Origin: Spongorhabdus nitratireducens
GTDB lineage: Bacteria; Pseudomonadota; Gammaproteobacteria; Pseudomonadales; Endozoicomonadaceae
NCBI GenBank assembly: GCA_947387575.1
Contig: CANDOC010000015.1
Coordinates: 22,343-86,342, forward strand
Direction of reading: 5' to 3'
DNA: 64,000 nt
Shown: piece after piece, positions 46,011 to 56,586 of the stretch
How the letters are laid out: each line of letters begins with the position of its first letter
Numbering within the stretch: position 1 is the first letter of the stretch
The notes under the pieces: model-generated
Told to the model about the DNA's origin: nothing
Database searches by the model: none
What the model saw: the letters and a program-made list of their open reading frames with translations, nothing else
Program-made: the position numbers and the translations under genes

Positions 46011-47230
46011 GCTGTTTGTTCCTGCTGCCGAAGCAGAGAGCGCTCGATCCCCATCATCAGCCCCCGTAATTCCGCCAGACCACGCATTCTGCCAATACAA
46101 GAGTAGCCGGGGTTGGTTGTTTTATGCAGATCGTCCAGCATCTGGTGTCCATGGTCAGGACGCATTGGAATACGGTAGTCCTGACGTTGTTGTTGGATGC
46201 GTTTGTACTGCTCCTGCATCAAACTTCTGACAATGGCATACATATCATGATCACCCTGCAGATGATCAGCTTCGTAGAAGCTCCGGTTATCCGATTCCAG
46301 ATGAGTGTTGCGTAAGTGGGCAAAGTTGATACGGTGACCCAGTCGGGAGGCAATACCTGCAAGATCGATATCGGATTGAGCCCCGAGTGAACCGCAGCAT
46401 AATGTCAAACCGTTGGCTGGTGAGTCTATCAACTGGAGAACACGCTGCAGATCCTGTTCACTACTGGCAATGCGGGGCAGACCCAGAAGGTGTCCAGGCG
46501 GGTCATCGGGATGCAGGGCCATTCTTATACCCAGCTGCTCTGCCAGCGGGATTATTTCCTGCAGAAATACCGAGAGGTTATTTCTCAGATCGCTGGTATC
46601 GATATATGAATAATCAGCCAGAGTCTGCTCCAGCTGTTGAAGGTCATAGTCCTCTTCTGCACCGGGTAATCCTGCAATGATATTGGATGTCAAACCCTGA
46701 ATATCGTCCGCAGACATGGCTCGATAATACTGCTCGGCTTGTTTCTGTTCGGTGCGGGTATAGTCCTGCACAGCGCTCTTGCGTTGCAGGATATAAAGAT
46801 CAAAGGCTGCAAAAGCCGTGGCATCAAACCGTAATGCTTTTGATCCGTCAGGTAACTGAAATGCAAGGTCTGTCCGGGTCCAGTCCAGTACTGGCATAAA
46901 GTTGTAGCAAACAGTATGGATGCCGCAGGCAGCGAGATTACTCAGAGTCTGTTTATAGTTTTCAATATGGGCTTGCCAGTTTCCCCGCTGTTGCTTGATT
47001 TCTTCTGTAACAGGAACACTCTCTACTACTGACCAGTTCAACCCGGTTTCCGTGTTTTGAGAATCATCCCATTCTATTTCATGGCAACGTTGTTGAATGG
47101 CCTCGACACTCCAGCTTTCTCCGTTGGGTATATGATGCAGGGCGGTCACAATGCCGGTTGCACCGGTTTGGCGGATATCACTGATAGTGACCGGATCATC
47201 AGGGCCAAACCAGCGCCAGGTTTGTTCCAT
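46007..47230 (-). CDS. uxuA: D-mannonate dehydratase
   Basis: This 407-residue enzyme dehydrates D-mannonate to [23 protein letters not shown] and the metal-ligand segments [27 protein letters not shown] and [10 protein letters not shown] match the UxuA family (394 in E. coli). Its first base overlaps the uxuB stop by 1 nt. Confidence 0.96.
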   Translation of the reverse strand: MEQTWRWFGPDDPVTISDIRQTGATGIVTALHHIPNGESWSVEAIQQRCHEIEWDDSQNTETGLNWSVVESVPVTEEIKQQRGNWQAHIENYKQTLSNLAACGIHTVCYNFMPVLDWTRTDLAFQLPDGSKALRFDATAFAAFDLYILQRKSAVQDYTRTEQKQAEQYYRAMSADDIQGLTSNIIAGLPGAEEDYDLQQLEQTLADYSYIDTSDLRNNLSVFLQEIIPLAEQLGIRMALHPDDPPGHLLGLPRIASSEQDLQRVLQLIDSPANGLTLCCGSLGAQSDIDLAGIASRLGHRINFAHLRNTHLESDNRSFYEADHLQGDHDMYAIVRSLMQEQYKRIQQQRQDYRIPMRPDHGHQMLDDLHKTTNPGYSCIGRMRGLAELRGLMMGIERSLLRQQEQTA

Positions 47231-48726
47231 CAGGAATTCTCCTGTCTGGCTGAAAGGGCAGCGACTGCTTTTGCCGCACCCTGTTTCAGCAGTCTGTTAT
47301 AAGCCTCCTGGATTGTTGCTATAAAGTGAGGGTGTTGGCCAAGATCTGTGCCGAAGACTGTTTCTTGTTTTATTACTGCTGCAACATAATCCGTTGGACT
47401 GTTACTGTAGCGTTTGAACAGGCCCTGCAGATCTGCTTGCATCGGATCGGATAACTCAATGGATTGACCCTGTTCGTCGTTACCCGTGATATAACGCATC
47501 CATCCGGCAACGCCTGATGCCAGACAATCAAAATTGCTGTTGCGCTGAAGATGCCAGCGTATGGTATCAAGCCATCGCTGCGGGATTTTCTGGCTGCCAT
47601 CCATCGCAATCTGTGCATTTTTGTGTTTTAAGCCAGGGTTACGGTAGCGTTTCAATAATTGATCCGCGTAATCTTCAAGGTTTACTGCGTCAGGCATTTC
47701 CAGAGATATGGCGGCTTCGGAACACATGAGCCGCCGGGTTGCTGTATAGAAGACCGGATCTGATATTGTGTCGGCAATGGTGCGATATCCGGCCAGGTAA
47801 CCAAGGTAGGCCAGAAAGGAGTGGCTGCCATTGAGCATCCTTAATTTCATTTGTTCATACGGTCGTACGTCGCTGACAAATCTGGCCCCATCAACCAAGT
47901 CCCAATCGGGTCGATCGAGAGGGAAGTTATCTTCGATAATCCATTGACGAAAGTACTCGGTAATCACCGCGGCACCATCACGAAAACCAAGCCTGTCTTC
48001 CAACTGCTTCAAATCTTCGGGTGTTGTTGCCGGTACAATCCGATCGACCGTCGTGGATGGAAATGCGACGTTTTCCCTGATCCAAAGGGCAAGATCCGGA
48101 TCTGTTGTATCTGCCAGTTGTACCACGGCCTGCCGGGTTAAAGTGCCATTCTCCGGAATATTGTCGCAGCTCATTATTGTGAATGGCGGAATTCCTGACT
48201 TTCGTCGTTTGTTAAGAGCGTTTACGATCATTCCTGCTGCAGTGTAAGGCTGATCAGGACTGGTGATATCGTGCTGAATATCCGGGTGATCCAACTGTAA
48301 CTCTCTCGAGGCAGGCTTCAGGTAATAGCCTTTTTCGGTGATCGTCAGGGAAACAATTCGTGTATTCGGGTCTGCCATTTTTTGTAGTAGATGATATGGC
48401 TCGGGACGAGAAAACAGAGTATCGACAATTGCACCACAAACCCGTGTTTCGGGTGTGCCATCGGCTTGGTATTCGGTAACGGTGTAGAGATTGTCCTGCT
48501 GCTTCAAGGTATTTACGAGCTGATGATTACTGCGGATATTGGCCGCACAGATACCCCAGTCCAGCTTTCCTGTTAGGTTTATAACATCGTTTGTGTACAG
48601 TGCCTGATGGGCCCGGTGAAAAGCCCCCAGTCCAAGATGAACAATACCGGTTTGCAGCCGGTTACGGTCATAGCGGAAGCTGTCGACACTGGTAGGCAGT
48701 TGAAGTTGCTGATTCAGTTGCGGCAT
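47230..48726 (-). CDS. uxuB: D-fructuronate reductase (mannonate oxidoreductase)
   Basis: This 498-residue NAD-dependent polyol dehydrogenase family member has [20 protein letters not shown] at the nucleotide site and the catalytic segment [20 protein letters not shown] with the conserved Lys. It reduces fructuronate to mannonate. Its position between uxaC and uxuA favours UxuB over tagaturonate reductase UxaB, but the two are homologous and bifunctionality cannot be excluded. Confidence 0.93.
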   Translation of the reverse strand: MPQLNQQLQLPTSVDSFRYDRNRLQTGIVHLGLGAFHRAHQALYTNDVINLTGKLDWGICAANIRSNHQLVNTLKQQDNLYTVTEYQADGTPETRVCGAIVDTLFSRPEPYHLLQKMADPNTRIVSLTITEKGYYLKPASRELQLDHPDIQHDITSPDQPYTAAGMIVNALNKRRKSGIPPFTIMSCDNIPENGTLTRQAVVQLADTTDPDLALWIRENVAFPSTTVDRIVPATTPEDLKQLEDRLGFRDGAAVITEYFRQWIIEDNFPLDRPDWDLVDGARFVSDVRPYEQMKLRMLNGSHSFLAYLGYLAGYRTIADTISDPVFYTATRRLMCSEAAISLEMPDAVNLEDYADQLLKRYRNPGLKHKNAQIAMDGSQKIPQRWLDTIRWHLQRNSNFDCLASGVAGWMRYITGNDEQGQSIELSDPMQADLQGLFKRYSNSPTDYVAAVIKQETVFGTDLGQHPHFIATIQEAYNRLLKQGAAKAVAALSARQENS

Positions 48727-48762
48727 CGTTAACTCGGCGTAGTTTATCTGCTGTCCTGAGTA

Positions 48763-50181
48763 TCAGAGTTTGTAAGCTGCTTTGGGTAACCGGTAGGTCA
48801 GGTCATGTGCTGTTTCATGGGCCTCTTCCAGTGTTAGCCGGTGTTCACAGACCAGCGTGGCCAGAAACCGGCTGTCCATACGCCGGGCAACATCATGCCG
48901 GGCAGGAATTGAAAGAAAAGCCCGGGTATCGTCGTTAAAACCCACGGTATTATAGAAGCCTGCGGTTTCGGTAATTTGCTGCCGGTAGCGCAACATACCT
49001 TCCGGGCTGTCATGAAACCACCAGGGGGGGCCCAGCTTCAGTGCCGGGTAGTGACCGGCCAGTGGTGCCAGTTCCCGGCTGTAGGTAGATTCGTCGAGAG
49101 TAAAAACAATCAGGGTTAAATCCGGGCTGTTACCAACCTGATTTAACAGGGGCTTCAACCCCTCAACAAAATTGACTCCGGTTGGAATATCGCAACCCTT
49201 GTCCAGTCCGAAGCGACTGAAAACCAGAGCGTTATGATCCCGGTGACTGCCTGTATGCAGTTGCATTACCAGACCATCTTCAACACTCATCTGCGCCATT
49301 TCAGTCAGCATATGACCACGAAACAGTTCTGCTTCTTCTGAAGATATCTTTCCAGTAAGAGCTTTGGTCAGTAACTCCTGACAAAAATCAGGCTGTAATA
49401 CAGTGGTAAAAGGTGTTGGAAAACCATGATCTGTGGCTGTTGCACCCATATCACTAAAAATCTGCCGACGTATCCGTAAGGCCGCAATATATTCACGCCA
49501 GTCATGGGTATCCTTGCGAGTTATTTCACCCAGCCAGCGCATATCATGGACAAAGGCCGGATGCTGGGGGTTTGTTACGCTGTCCGGGCGCCAGGTGGTA
49601 ATGATTCGACCATCCCAGTCAGAATTGTTGAGAGTTCGATGGTGTTTTAGCTCGTCGATGGCAGACTCTGTTGTTGCCAAAACTTCGATATTGAACTGTT
49701 CAAACAGGTTACGGGGTAGAAACTCCGGACTATGGAGGCTGATGTTGATCTGGTCGTAAATCTCATCAGCATTATCAGCAGTGAGTGGCTGTTGAATACC
49801 AAAAACTTCAGACAAGGCATGATCAATCCACAGGCGCGACGGCGTTCCCCGGAACAGACGTCGATACTGGCTGGCAAATCTGCGCCAGACTTCGCGGGGG
49901 TCGTGCTCAATACTGACTTCGAGGCTGGCAGGAGGAACCCCGAGAGATTCCATCGATGTCCCCTGGCTATACAGCATTCGGAACACATAGTGATCGGGTG
50001 AAATAAACAGAGCGGAAGGATTTTCAAACGGCTGGTTCTCGGCAAACCAGCGAGCCTCGATATGTCCGTGCGGGCTGATAATGGGCAGTTCTCTTATGTC
50101 CTCGTAAATTTCCCTGGCTACATGGCGTATTACCGGGTCGGCAGGAAATAAACGATCGGGATGCAACAGCTCACTGGACAT
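48763..50181 (-). CDS. uxaC: Glucuronate isomerase
   Basis: This 472-residue enzyme converts glucuronate to fructuronate and galacturonate to tagaturonate. The metal-binding HGHIEARWFAENQPF is at the N-terminus, and LPIISPHGH, LQLHTGSHRDHN and GFNDDTRAFLSIPARHDVAR are family hallmarks; E. coli UxaC is 470 residues. It follows the TRAP permease genes in one operon. Confidence 0.96.
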   Translation of the reverse strand: MSSELLHPDRLFPADPVIRHVAREIYEDIRELPIISPHGHIEARWFAENQPFENPSALFISPDHYVFRMLYSQGTSMESLGVPPASLEVSIEHDPREVWRRFASQYRRLFRGTPSRLWIDHALSEVFGIQQPLTADNADEIYDQINISLHSPEFLPRNLFEQFNIEVLATTESAIDELKHHRTLNNSDWDGRIITTWRPDSVTNPQHPAFVHDMRWLGEITRKDTHDWREYIAALRIRRQIFSDMGATATDHGFPTPFTTVLQPDFCQELLTKALTGKISSEEAELFRGHMLTEMAQMSVEDGLVMQLHTGSHRDHNALVFSRFGLDKGCDIPTGVNFVEGLKPLLNQVGNSPDLTLIVFTLDESTYSRELAPLAGHYPALKLGPPWWFHDSPEGMLRYRQQITETAGFYNTVGFNDDTRAFLSIPARHDVARRMDSRFLATLVCEHRLTLEEAHETAHDLTYRLPKAAYKL

Positions 50182-50216
50182 GGTTTACCTCATGTTCGGG
50201 TCGCAGTTGTGACCGG

Positions 50217-51515
50217 TCACAGGCCAAATAATCCTGGAAGGAACAGGGAAAGTTCCGGGATATAGGCCACAGCCATCAAAATCACAAACAGCACAGCATA
50301 AAATGGCAACATGGGTTTTATAACCCGGTGAATATCCACTTCACCGACACTGCAGCCTATAAACAACGCATTACCAACCGGCGGGGTGACCAGACCAATA
50401 CACAGGTTGAAGATCATCATGATGCCAAAGTGCAATGGATCCATACCCAGTTCAGTCGCCACCGGAAGAAATATAGGCGTAAAAATAAGTACTGCTGGTG
50501 TCATATCTATAAATGCGCCTGCTGCCAGCAGTAACAAGTTAATCACCAAAATAATCAGCACCGGGTTATCCGTCAGCTGCAGCAAATTTTCACTGATAAT
50601 CCACGGCAAATCGGCGTTGGTCATGGCCCAGGACATACAGATGGAGACTGCGATCAGTAACAGCACGATGGATGTTGTAGTGACTGATTCCAATAAAATA
50701 GCAGGTAACTGTCTGATATCGACCTCGCGGTAGATGCAGACAGACAGGATAAAACTGTAGGCCACAGCAAAAGCAGAAGCTTCTGTTGCCGTACAAAAGC
50801 CACTGAGGATGCCTCCCATCACAACCAAAATCAGCATCATGCTGGGAATAGCATCGATGAATGCCATCCATACCTGTCGGACAGAAGGGCGCTGGGGTTT
50901 GGGGTAATTCTTTCCTGTTGCAATAATCGCAGTGACCAGCATCAGGCCAATTCCCATTAATATCCCCGGCAGGTACCCGGCCATAAAAAGTGCCGCTACC
51001 GAAACCGAGCCACTGGTCAGGGCATAGATAATCATTACATTGCTGGGAGGTATCAGCAGGCCCACCGGGCAAGAGGCTGCATTAACAGCGGCAGCAAATT
51101 CCGGCTCATAGCCGGCCTTACGCTGTACCGGGCTTAATACACTGCCGACAGCGGCTGCTGAAGCAGCGCCGGATCCTGAAATAGAGCCAAACAGCATATT
51201 GGCCAGAATATTTACATGTGCCAGAGAGCCGGGTAACCGGCCGACAATCATCTGTGAAAAACAGATAAGCCGTCGGGCAATACCGCCCTGATTCATCAGA
51301 ATGCCGGCCAGAATAAAGAAGGGAATGGCCAGCAGAGCAAAGCTGTTTAGACCTGTTGCCATCCGCTGGGCCAGTAAAACAATGGCTGCATCGGGCGTTA
51401 GCATGGTCAGACTGGCGGCCAGCGTGGCCATACCAATGGCAAAGGAGACTGGAATTCCGGCTGTGATCAGTATCAGAAAACTGATCAGCAAAATGGTAAT
51501 GGTCACAACTTCCAT
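50217..51515 (-). CDS. TRAP transporter large permease (DctM)
   Basis: This 432-residue protein with about 12 membrane segments starts MEVVTITILLISFLILITAG. It carries FLLAGILMNQGGIARRL-type and SGSGAASAAAVGSVL signatures of DctM-type subunits, and the late FGIMMIFNLCIGLVTPPVGN. It forms the translocation channel with DctQ. Its place before uxaC indicates a uronate transporter. Confidence 0.95.
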   Translation of the reverse strand: MEVVTITILLISFLILITAGIPVSFAIGMATLAASLTMLTPDAAIVLLAQRMATGLNSFALLAIPFFILAGILMNQGGIARRLICFSQMIVGRLPGSLAHVNILANMLFGSISGSGAASAAAVGSVLSPVQRKAGYEPEFAAAVNAASCPVGLLIPPSNVMIIYALTSGSVSVAALFMAGYLPGILMGIGLMLVTAIIATGKNYPKPQRPSVRQVWMAFIDAIPSMMLILVVMGGILSGFCTATEASAFAVAYSFILSVCIYREVDIRQLPAILLESVTTTSIVLLLIAVSICMSWAMTNADLPWIISENLLQLTDNPVLIILVINLLLLAAGAFIDMTPAVLIFTPIFLPVATELGMDPLHFGIMMIFNLCIGLVTPPVGNALFIGCSVGEVDIHRVIKPMLPFYAVLFVILMAVAYIPELSLFLPGLFGL

Positions 51516-51561
51516 TCGTTTCCTCCGCCGTTTCCGTCACATTGTTCCCGGCTATGTCGGA

Positions 51562-52107
51562 TCAGCATGATCTTGCCGGTTTTTTCTCTGTCGGCACTGT
51601 TACGGTTGTATTCGAATGCTCGGCATAATGGGTTGACCATAAACATTCAAAGAGAAACAGCAGGCTATAGAACACAATAAAGGCCCCAGCCAAAGGAATG
51701 ATGCAGTAAACCAGCCCGACGGGAATACCCAGAGCCGGAGACAGCTGGCCGAGGGTCAGGGTAGTTGTTGCAAACCGGATGCCACCAATCACCATGACCA
51801 GTAGAGCGAACAAGGCAATAACCAAATGGTAGAGCAGGTCTGCAATACGGCGGTTTCTGCCCTTGAGGCGGGAGCTGACAAGGTCGATAGCAAGATGTTT
51901 TTTCTGTCCCGTGGTATAGGCTGCCCCCAGCATGGCGACTGTCAGCATTAAAAAACGGGCCAGTTCTTCGGTAACAGTGCTGGGTGTAACCGGAAGAAAG
52001 CGGCTCAGCACCTGCCAGATAACGGCGAATACAAGTAATGCCATTGCAGAAACAACCAGCACGGCGATCAAACGATCAATGATATTTTTGGCGGCCTGAA
52101 TATTCAT
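51562..52107 (-). CDS. TRAP transporter small permease (DctQ)
   Basis: This 181-residue, four-helix protein contains VFAVIWQVLSRFLPVTPSTV and TEELARFLMLTVAMLGAAYT, the DctQ signature. It joins DctM in the membrane complex. It lies 28 bp after the substrate-binding gene and 46 bp before dctM. Confidence 0.92.
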   Translation of the reverse strand: MNIQAAKNIIDRLIAVLVVSAMALLVFAVIWQVLSRFLPVTPSTVTEELARFLMLTVAMLGAAYTTGQKKHLAIDLVSSRLKGRNRRIADLLYHLVIALFALLVMVIGGIRFATTTLTLGQLSPALGIPVGLVYCIIPLAGAFIVFYSLLFLFECLWSTHYAEHSNTTVTVPTEKKPARSC

Positions 52108-52134
52108 ATCTTGCTCCAGCCACGTTCAATTGAT

Positions 52135-53205
52135 CTATGCCCCTGCAGCTGCTTCTGCCGGATGGGCTGGTGGAATTTGAGATTCTTGTTCGAGCGCGGG
52201 GGTTCCGGTCGTTCTGATCCTCTGCAATAGCTTCGCCTGTTCGGGGTCTCTGGAAAACTTTTGATACAACGGCGCGATAGCATCCCGAAACGGCTTTTTG
52301 TTGACCTCGATAAAACTGACACCGGCTTTCCGGGCGGTATTTCGGGCTTGCTGTACAGCGTCATTCCATAACTGGCGCTGATAGGCTTCAGATCTTTCTG
52401 CTGCGGTTTGCAGCATGGTTCGCTGCTGGTCGGAGAGTTTCTCCTTCCAGCTACTGACGGAAATGATCAGGTAATCGGGTATGGATGTGTGTTCATCTTC
52501 CGAGAAGTACCTGGCTACTTCGTAATGACGGGTGTCGACATAGGAAGGCGCGTTATTCTCGGCCATATCGACAACACCCTGTTGCAGGGCGGTATAGGTT
52601 TCTCCGAAAGGAACAGGAACGGGAGCACCACCCATCAGGCGAATCATCTCGATTGTTGTCGGACTGGGCTGTACCCGTATTTTCATCCCTTTCAGATCAT
52701 CAGGGGTTCGAATCGGCTTGCGGGCATAAAAACTACGGGTGCCTGCTTCGTAGGCTGCTATGGCAATAAAACCTTTTTTGGCCGGTGCCTGCATGATTTC
52801 CCGTCCAAGCGGGCCATAAACGACGTTGTTGAAGTGTTCCCGGTTTTCAAACAGATATGGCAGATTGAACACTGCAAAGGTCCGGTCAAATGACTCAAGA
52901 TCGCTGGCCGTGCATTTGGTCATATCCAGTACGCCCTGCTGAACCATTTGCAGGGTGTCGGTTGCATCACCCATTTGGCTTCCGGGATAGATACGGAGGC
53001 GCAGCATACCTTCAGACATCTGGTTAAGTTGCTCGTCCATAAACACTGCGGCTCTGTGTACTGTATGGTGCTGGTTCAGGTTGTGCGCCATTTTCAGCGT
53101 CAGGCGCTTGGCCGCCAGCGCATCTGCAACAAACAGCAGGCAGGCAATCAGCAGCATAACCTGTTGGTTTCGAATAAGGCTTGCAGTTGTCAGTTGTTGT
53201 TGCAT
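52135..53205 (-). CDS. TRAP transporter substrate-binding protein (DctP), uronate-type
   Basis: This 356-residue periplasmic protein has a signal peptide ending near residue 32 (VMLLIACLLFVADALAA). LTLKMAHNLNQHHTVHRAA, LRIYPGSQMGDATDTLQMVQ, FNLPYLFENREHF, KIRVQPSPTTIEMIRLMGGA and PVPVPFGETYTALQQGVVDM are DctP family blocks; the Arg in KIRVQ contacts the ligand carboxylate. It is the first gene of the uronate operon, so glucuronate or galacturonate is the likely ligand. The C-terminal tail is Ala/Pro-rich and longer than usual. Confidence 0.92.
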   Translation of the reverse strand: MQQQLTTASLIRNQQVMLLIACLLFVADALAAKRLTLKMAHNLNQHHTVHRAAVFMDEQLNQMSEGMLRLRIYPGSQMGDATDTLQMVQQGVLDMTKCTASDLESFDRTFAVFNLPYLFENREHFNNVVYGPLGREIMQAPAKKGFIAIAAYEAGTRSFYARKPIRTPDDLKGMKIRVQPSPTTIEMIRLMGGAPVPVPFGETYTALQQGVVDMAENNAPSYVDTRHYEVARYFSEDEHTSIPDYLIISVSSWKEKLSDQQRTMLQTAAERSEAYQRQLWNDAVQQARNTARKAGVSFIEVNKKPFRDAIAPLYQKFSRDPEQAKLLQRIRTTGTPALEQESQIPPAHPAEAAAGA

Positions 53206-53388
53206 GAGCCATTCCTGACCGGTTTATACGCTTGGCAGGCGGGTTATTACCTGGCCGACTTTTACTTTATGCCCACCCATCAATGAGCAGAACGCGGGTC
53301 ACAATCAAACGATTGCAGGCAGTGTTTTTTCAGCCGGCATTTCTAAAAGTAGTAAGATTGCTGTTGTTATCTACTGGAAATTTCCTAA

Positions 53389-53405
53389 TCAGACGATTTG
53401 TCTGA
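53389..53405. promoter_or_regulatory. Inverted repeat in the divergent uronate promoter region
   Basis: TCAGAC-N5-GTCTGA lies between the divergent TRAP operon and uxaA, about 20 bp before the uxaA ATG. It is a candidate operator for both transcripts. No local regulator gene (UxuR, ExuR or KdgR type) is present in the cluster. Confidence 0.35.
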
Positions 53406-53425
53406 AAGATAGCTGTCGGAGCATC

Positions 53426-54958
53426 ATGCCGGTGAAAACGATCAGTGATCGCCCTGTAGAGCTGCAGGGTAGCTGTTACGTAACACATCCAAAGGATAAC
53501 GTTGCCATTGCGCTGAAGCCTCTTGCTCAGGGGTTGGCAATGAATGTGTCTGGAAAAAACATTCCACTGCGGGAAAAAATACCACAGGGACACAAGCTCG
53601 CTCTGGAGTTGGTAAGGCAGGGTGAGCAGGTTATTCGTTATGGAATGCCTGTAGGTTATGCCAGTTGCCACATAGAAACCGGGAGCTGGGTTCATAGTCA
53701 TAACCTTGTGACCGGGCTTGAAGCTCAACAGGATTACCACTGGCAACCCGGAATTGCGGACAGGCTGCATAGCATCCAATCAGATCGTTATGTGAAGGCT
53801 TACAGGCGTAGAAGTGGTCTTGTTGGTATTCGAAATGAACTCTGGATTATTCCTACCGTCAACTGTGTAAACGGCTGTGGACGAATGATGGCGGAGCTGT
53901 TCCTGAGTCGTCACAAGCCTGATGACATTGATGGTGTTCACGTGCTGTCTCATGCCTATGGCTGCTCTCAGTTGGGAGATGATCTGCAGCATACCCGTAC
54001 CATCCTGCAGGATATGGTTCATCATCCCAATGCCGGTGGTGTGTTGGTGCTGGGTCTTGGGTGTGAAAACAATCAGCTGGATGTATTTCGAAAGTCATTG
54101 GACGATCATGATGAACGTCGGGTGCGTTTTTTAAAGGTACAGGATGCCTCGGATGAGATAGAAGAGGGCGTTGCGTTACTGGAGCAGCTTTATCGACAGA
54201 TGCAGGATGATCAGCGCCAACCGGTTCCGGTTAGCGAACTGAAAGTCGGACTGGAATGCGGTGGTTCTGATGGGCTTTCAGGCATTACTGCCAATCCACT
54301 GGTAGGGCGTTTTTCGGATTGGCTGGTTGCCAGAGGGGGCTCTACGGTGCTGACTGAAGTACCGGAGATGTTTGGCGCTGAACAGTTGTTGATGGCGCGT
54401 GCGGCAAGTCAACAGGTTTTTGAAGATATTGTAGGAATGATCAATGGCTTCAAGGGTTATTTTATTCAACATAACCAGCCGATCTACGAAAACCCGTCGC
54501 CGGGTAACAGGGAAGGTGGCATAACCACGCTTGAAGAAAAATCCCTCGGGTGCACCCAGAAATCCGGTGATGCCAGGATTATGGATGTTCTCGATTATGG
54601 TGAACGGTTGCGATGCTCCGGGCTTAGCCTGTTAAGTGCACCGGGTAATGATTCGGTTGCAACATCAGCTCTGATGGCGGCAGGCTGTCATATGGTGCTG
54701 TTTACGACCGGGAGAGGAACGCCTTACGGTGGCTTTATTCCCACATTGAAGATATCAACCAATACCGGTCTGGCGGCAAGAAAACCGCACTGGATTGATT
54801 ATGATGCCGGTGGGCTGGTGGATGGAACCATCGATATGGACAAGCTAGTGGCAGGACTTGTCGATAAGGTGATAGCTGTTGCCAATGGTGAGCAGGTGAA
54901 TAACGAGCGGAATGGTTACCGGGATCTGGCGATCTTTAAAACCGGCGTGACGCTTTAG
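53426..54958 (+). CDS. uxaA: Altronate dehydratase
   Basis: This 510-residue enzyme dehydrates D-altronate to KDG in the galacturonate branch. The N-terminal SAF-like domain (about 1-95) and C-terminal catalytic part match UxaA: TVNCVNGCGRMM, SHAYGCSQLGDD, GLGCENNQLD, LKVGLECGGSDGLSGITANP, TEVPEMFGAEQLL and NREGGITTLEEKSLGC. Conserved cysteines suggest an iron centre. It is transcribed away from the uronate operon. Confidence 0.94.
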   Translation: MPVKTISDRPVELQGSCYVTHPKDNVAIALKPLAQGLAMNVSGKNIPLREKIPQGHKLALELVRQGEQVIRYGMPVGYASCHIETGSWVHSHNLVTGLEAQQDYHWQPGIADRLHSIQSDRYVKAYRRRSGLVGIRNELWIIPTVNCVNGCGRMMAELFLSRHKPDDIDGVHVLSHAYGCSQLGDDLQHTRTILQDMVHHPNAGGVLVLGLGCENNQLDVFRKSLDDHDERRVRFLKVQDASDEIEEGVALLEQLYRQMQDDQRQPVPVSELKVGLECGGSDGLSGITANPLVGRFSDWLVARGGSTVLTEVPEMFGAEQLLMARAASQQVFEDIVGMINGFKGYFIQHNQPIYENPSPGNREGGITTLEEKSLGCTQKSGDARIMDVLDYGERLRCSGLSLLSAPGNDSVATSALMAAGCHMVLFTTGRGTPYGGFIPTLKISTNTGLAARKPHWIDYDAGGLVDGTIDMDKLVAGLVDKVIAVANGEQVNNERNGYRDLAIFKTGVTL

Positions 54959-55001
54959 AGCGGATCAGGGTTCAGAGTGATGGGAAGGATTTTTGTAAAA
55001 G

Positions 55002-55031
55002 TCACCGGTAAGCCATAAGGCTTACCGGTGA
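55002..55031 (-). terminator. Terminator hairpin after pyk
   Basis: TCACCGGTAAGCC and GGCTTACCGGTGA form a perfect 13-bp stem with loop ATAA. On the minus strand it is followed by CTTTTAC. It lies between the uxaA and pyk stops and can serve either. Confidence 0.8.
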
Positions 55032-55055
55032 ATATAAGCGTGCAACAACAGAAGA

Positions 55056-56498
55056 TTAAGCAGTCAGAATCTTCAGAGTGTTGGTGCTGCTGTCGCTGAA
55101 GCCGCGAGTCAGGATAACCTTGTCGCCTGCAGCCAGGTGGCCGGCTTCTTTCAGAGCTGCCAGCGCCTGTTCTTCAACGTCAGGGCTGTCGCTCTTCACG
55201 TCGAACGGCAGGCTGTGTACACCGCGGTACAGGGCCATGCGACGACGGGATTCTTCGTGACGGCTCAGGGCAAAGATCGGCAGCGCAGAGTTGATGCTAG
55301 CCATCCACAGAGCAGTACGGCCGGACTTGGTCAGGCAAACGATCGCCTTGATGTCCTTCAGGTGGTTAGCCGCGTACATGCTGGCCAGTGCGATGGTTTC
55401 GTCACTGCTTTCGAAGTCGAATTCCATGCGGTGCTTGGAAACAGTCGCGCTCGGGTGCTTCTCGGCGCCCAGGGCAATACGCTCCATTGCTTCAACAACA
55501 ACGTGCGGGTTCTTGCCGGTTGCAGTTTCAGCAGACAGCATGACAGCATCGGTGCCATCCAGTACAGCGTTCGCTACGTCGAAAACTTCTGCACGGGTCG
55601 GCAGACTGTTTTCGATCATGGATTCCATCATCTGGGTTGCAGTGATAACCGGACGGTTCAGACGACGAGCCATCTCGATCATTTCTTTCTGGGCGCCAAC
55701 CAGTTCAGCGTCACCCACTTCTACACCCAGGTCACCACGAGCAACCATGATAGCGTCGGAAGCTTCGATAACTTCCTGCAGACGGCCCGGCTGGTGGATA
55801 ACTTCAGCACGCTCGATCTTGGACAGGATAGCTGCGCTGCCACCGGCTTCCGCCAGCAGTTTGCGTGCTTCTTCCAGATCTTCCTTGCAGCGAACGAAGG
55901 AAACCGCCAGGTAATCAACATCAATCTTGGCAGCCAGCTTGATGTCGTTCTTGTCTTTGTCGGTCAGTGCCGGCGCAGACAGACCACCACCGGCCAGGTT
56001 GATGCCCTTGTTGTTGGACAGCTTGCCGCCGTTCAGAACCTCACAGTGAATGCGGGCGCCGGAAATATCGACAACCTTCATGGTGATGCGGCCGTCGTCC
56101 AGCAGCAGCACGTCGCCAGGCTTGCAGTCGTTCGGCAGGGTCTTGTAAGCGATACCAACGGCCTTTTCGTCACCGTCGTGATTGCCCAGTTCTGCGTCCA
56201 GAATGAACGGAGCACCGTCCGGCAGCTCGATAGCACCGTCCTTGAAACGGGCGATACGGATTTTAGGACCTTGCAGGTCACCCAGAATGGCAACGTTACG
56301 GCCTTCCTGAGCAGAAATCTCACGTACCAGGTCAGCGCGCTGCTGGTGTTCTTCGGGTTCGCCGTGAGAGAAGTTCATGCGAACGACGTTAACGCCGGCA
56401 CGAATCAGCTTGGTCAGGGCTTCACGGGATTCACTGGCAGGGCCAAGAGTGGCAACAATTTTTGTACGACGGAGCATAGGAGTATTGGAAGCAGTCAT
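55056..56498 (-). CDS. pyk: Pyruvate kinase
   Basis: This 480-residue enzyme is the same length as E. coli Pyk[34 protein letters not shown], the catalytic [11 protein letters not shown] and [12 protein letters not shown] blocks are all present, with the C-terminal domain from about residue 350. It converts PEP and ADP to pyruvate and ATP. I chose the ATG 56498, with AGGA upstream; GTG 56519 is in frame. It follows gap, 88 bp apart, with a hairpin between. Confidence 0.96.
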   Translation of the reverse strand: MTASNTPMLRRTKIVATLGPASESREALTKLIRAGVNVVRMNFSHGEPEEHQQRADLVREISAQEGRNVAILGDLQGPKIRIARFKDGAIELPDGAPFILDAELGNHDGDEKAVGIAYKTLPNDCKPGDVLLLDDGRITMKVVDISGARIHCEVLNGGKLSNNKGINLAGGGLSAPALTDKDKNDIKLAAKIDVDYLAVSFVRCKEDLEEARKLLAEAGGSAAILSKIERAEVIHQPGRLQEVIEASDAIMVARGDLGVEVGDAELVGAQKEMIEMARRLNRPVITATQMMESMIENSLPTRAEVFDVANAVLDGTDAVMLSAETATGKNPHVVVEAMERIALGAEKHPSATVSKHRMEFDFESSDETIALASMYAANHLKDIKAIVCLTKSGRTALWMASINSALPIFALSRHEESRRRMALYRGVHSLPFDVKSDSPDVEEQALAALKEAGHLAAGDKVILTRGFSDSSTNTLKILTA

Positions 56499-56521
56499 CG
56501 GGGGGAATCCTGTAAACACAA

Positions 56522-56550
56522 TCCGGGTTGCACATAATGTGCAACCCGGA
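56522..56550 (-). promoter_or_regulatory. Intercistronic hairpin between gap and pyk
   Basis: TCCGGGTTGCACA and TGTGCAACCCGGA form a perfect 13-bp stem with a 3-nt loop, just upstream of the pyk ribosome-binding site on the minus strand. No U-run follows, so a role in message processing or uneven expression of gap and pyk is more likely than termination. Confidence 0.6.
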
Positions 56551-56586
56551 GCGGGTTCGCTGAATTAAATATCAGACGAGAGGCGC

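Noticed and set aside
55137..56537. 466-codon plus-strand frame over pyk
   Set aside because: Codon-bias artefact opposite pyruvate kinase.
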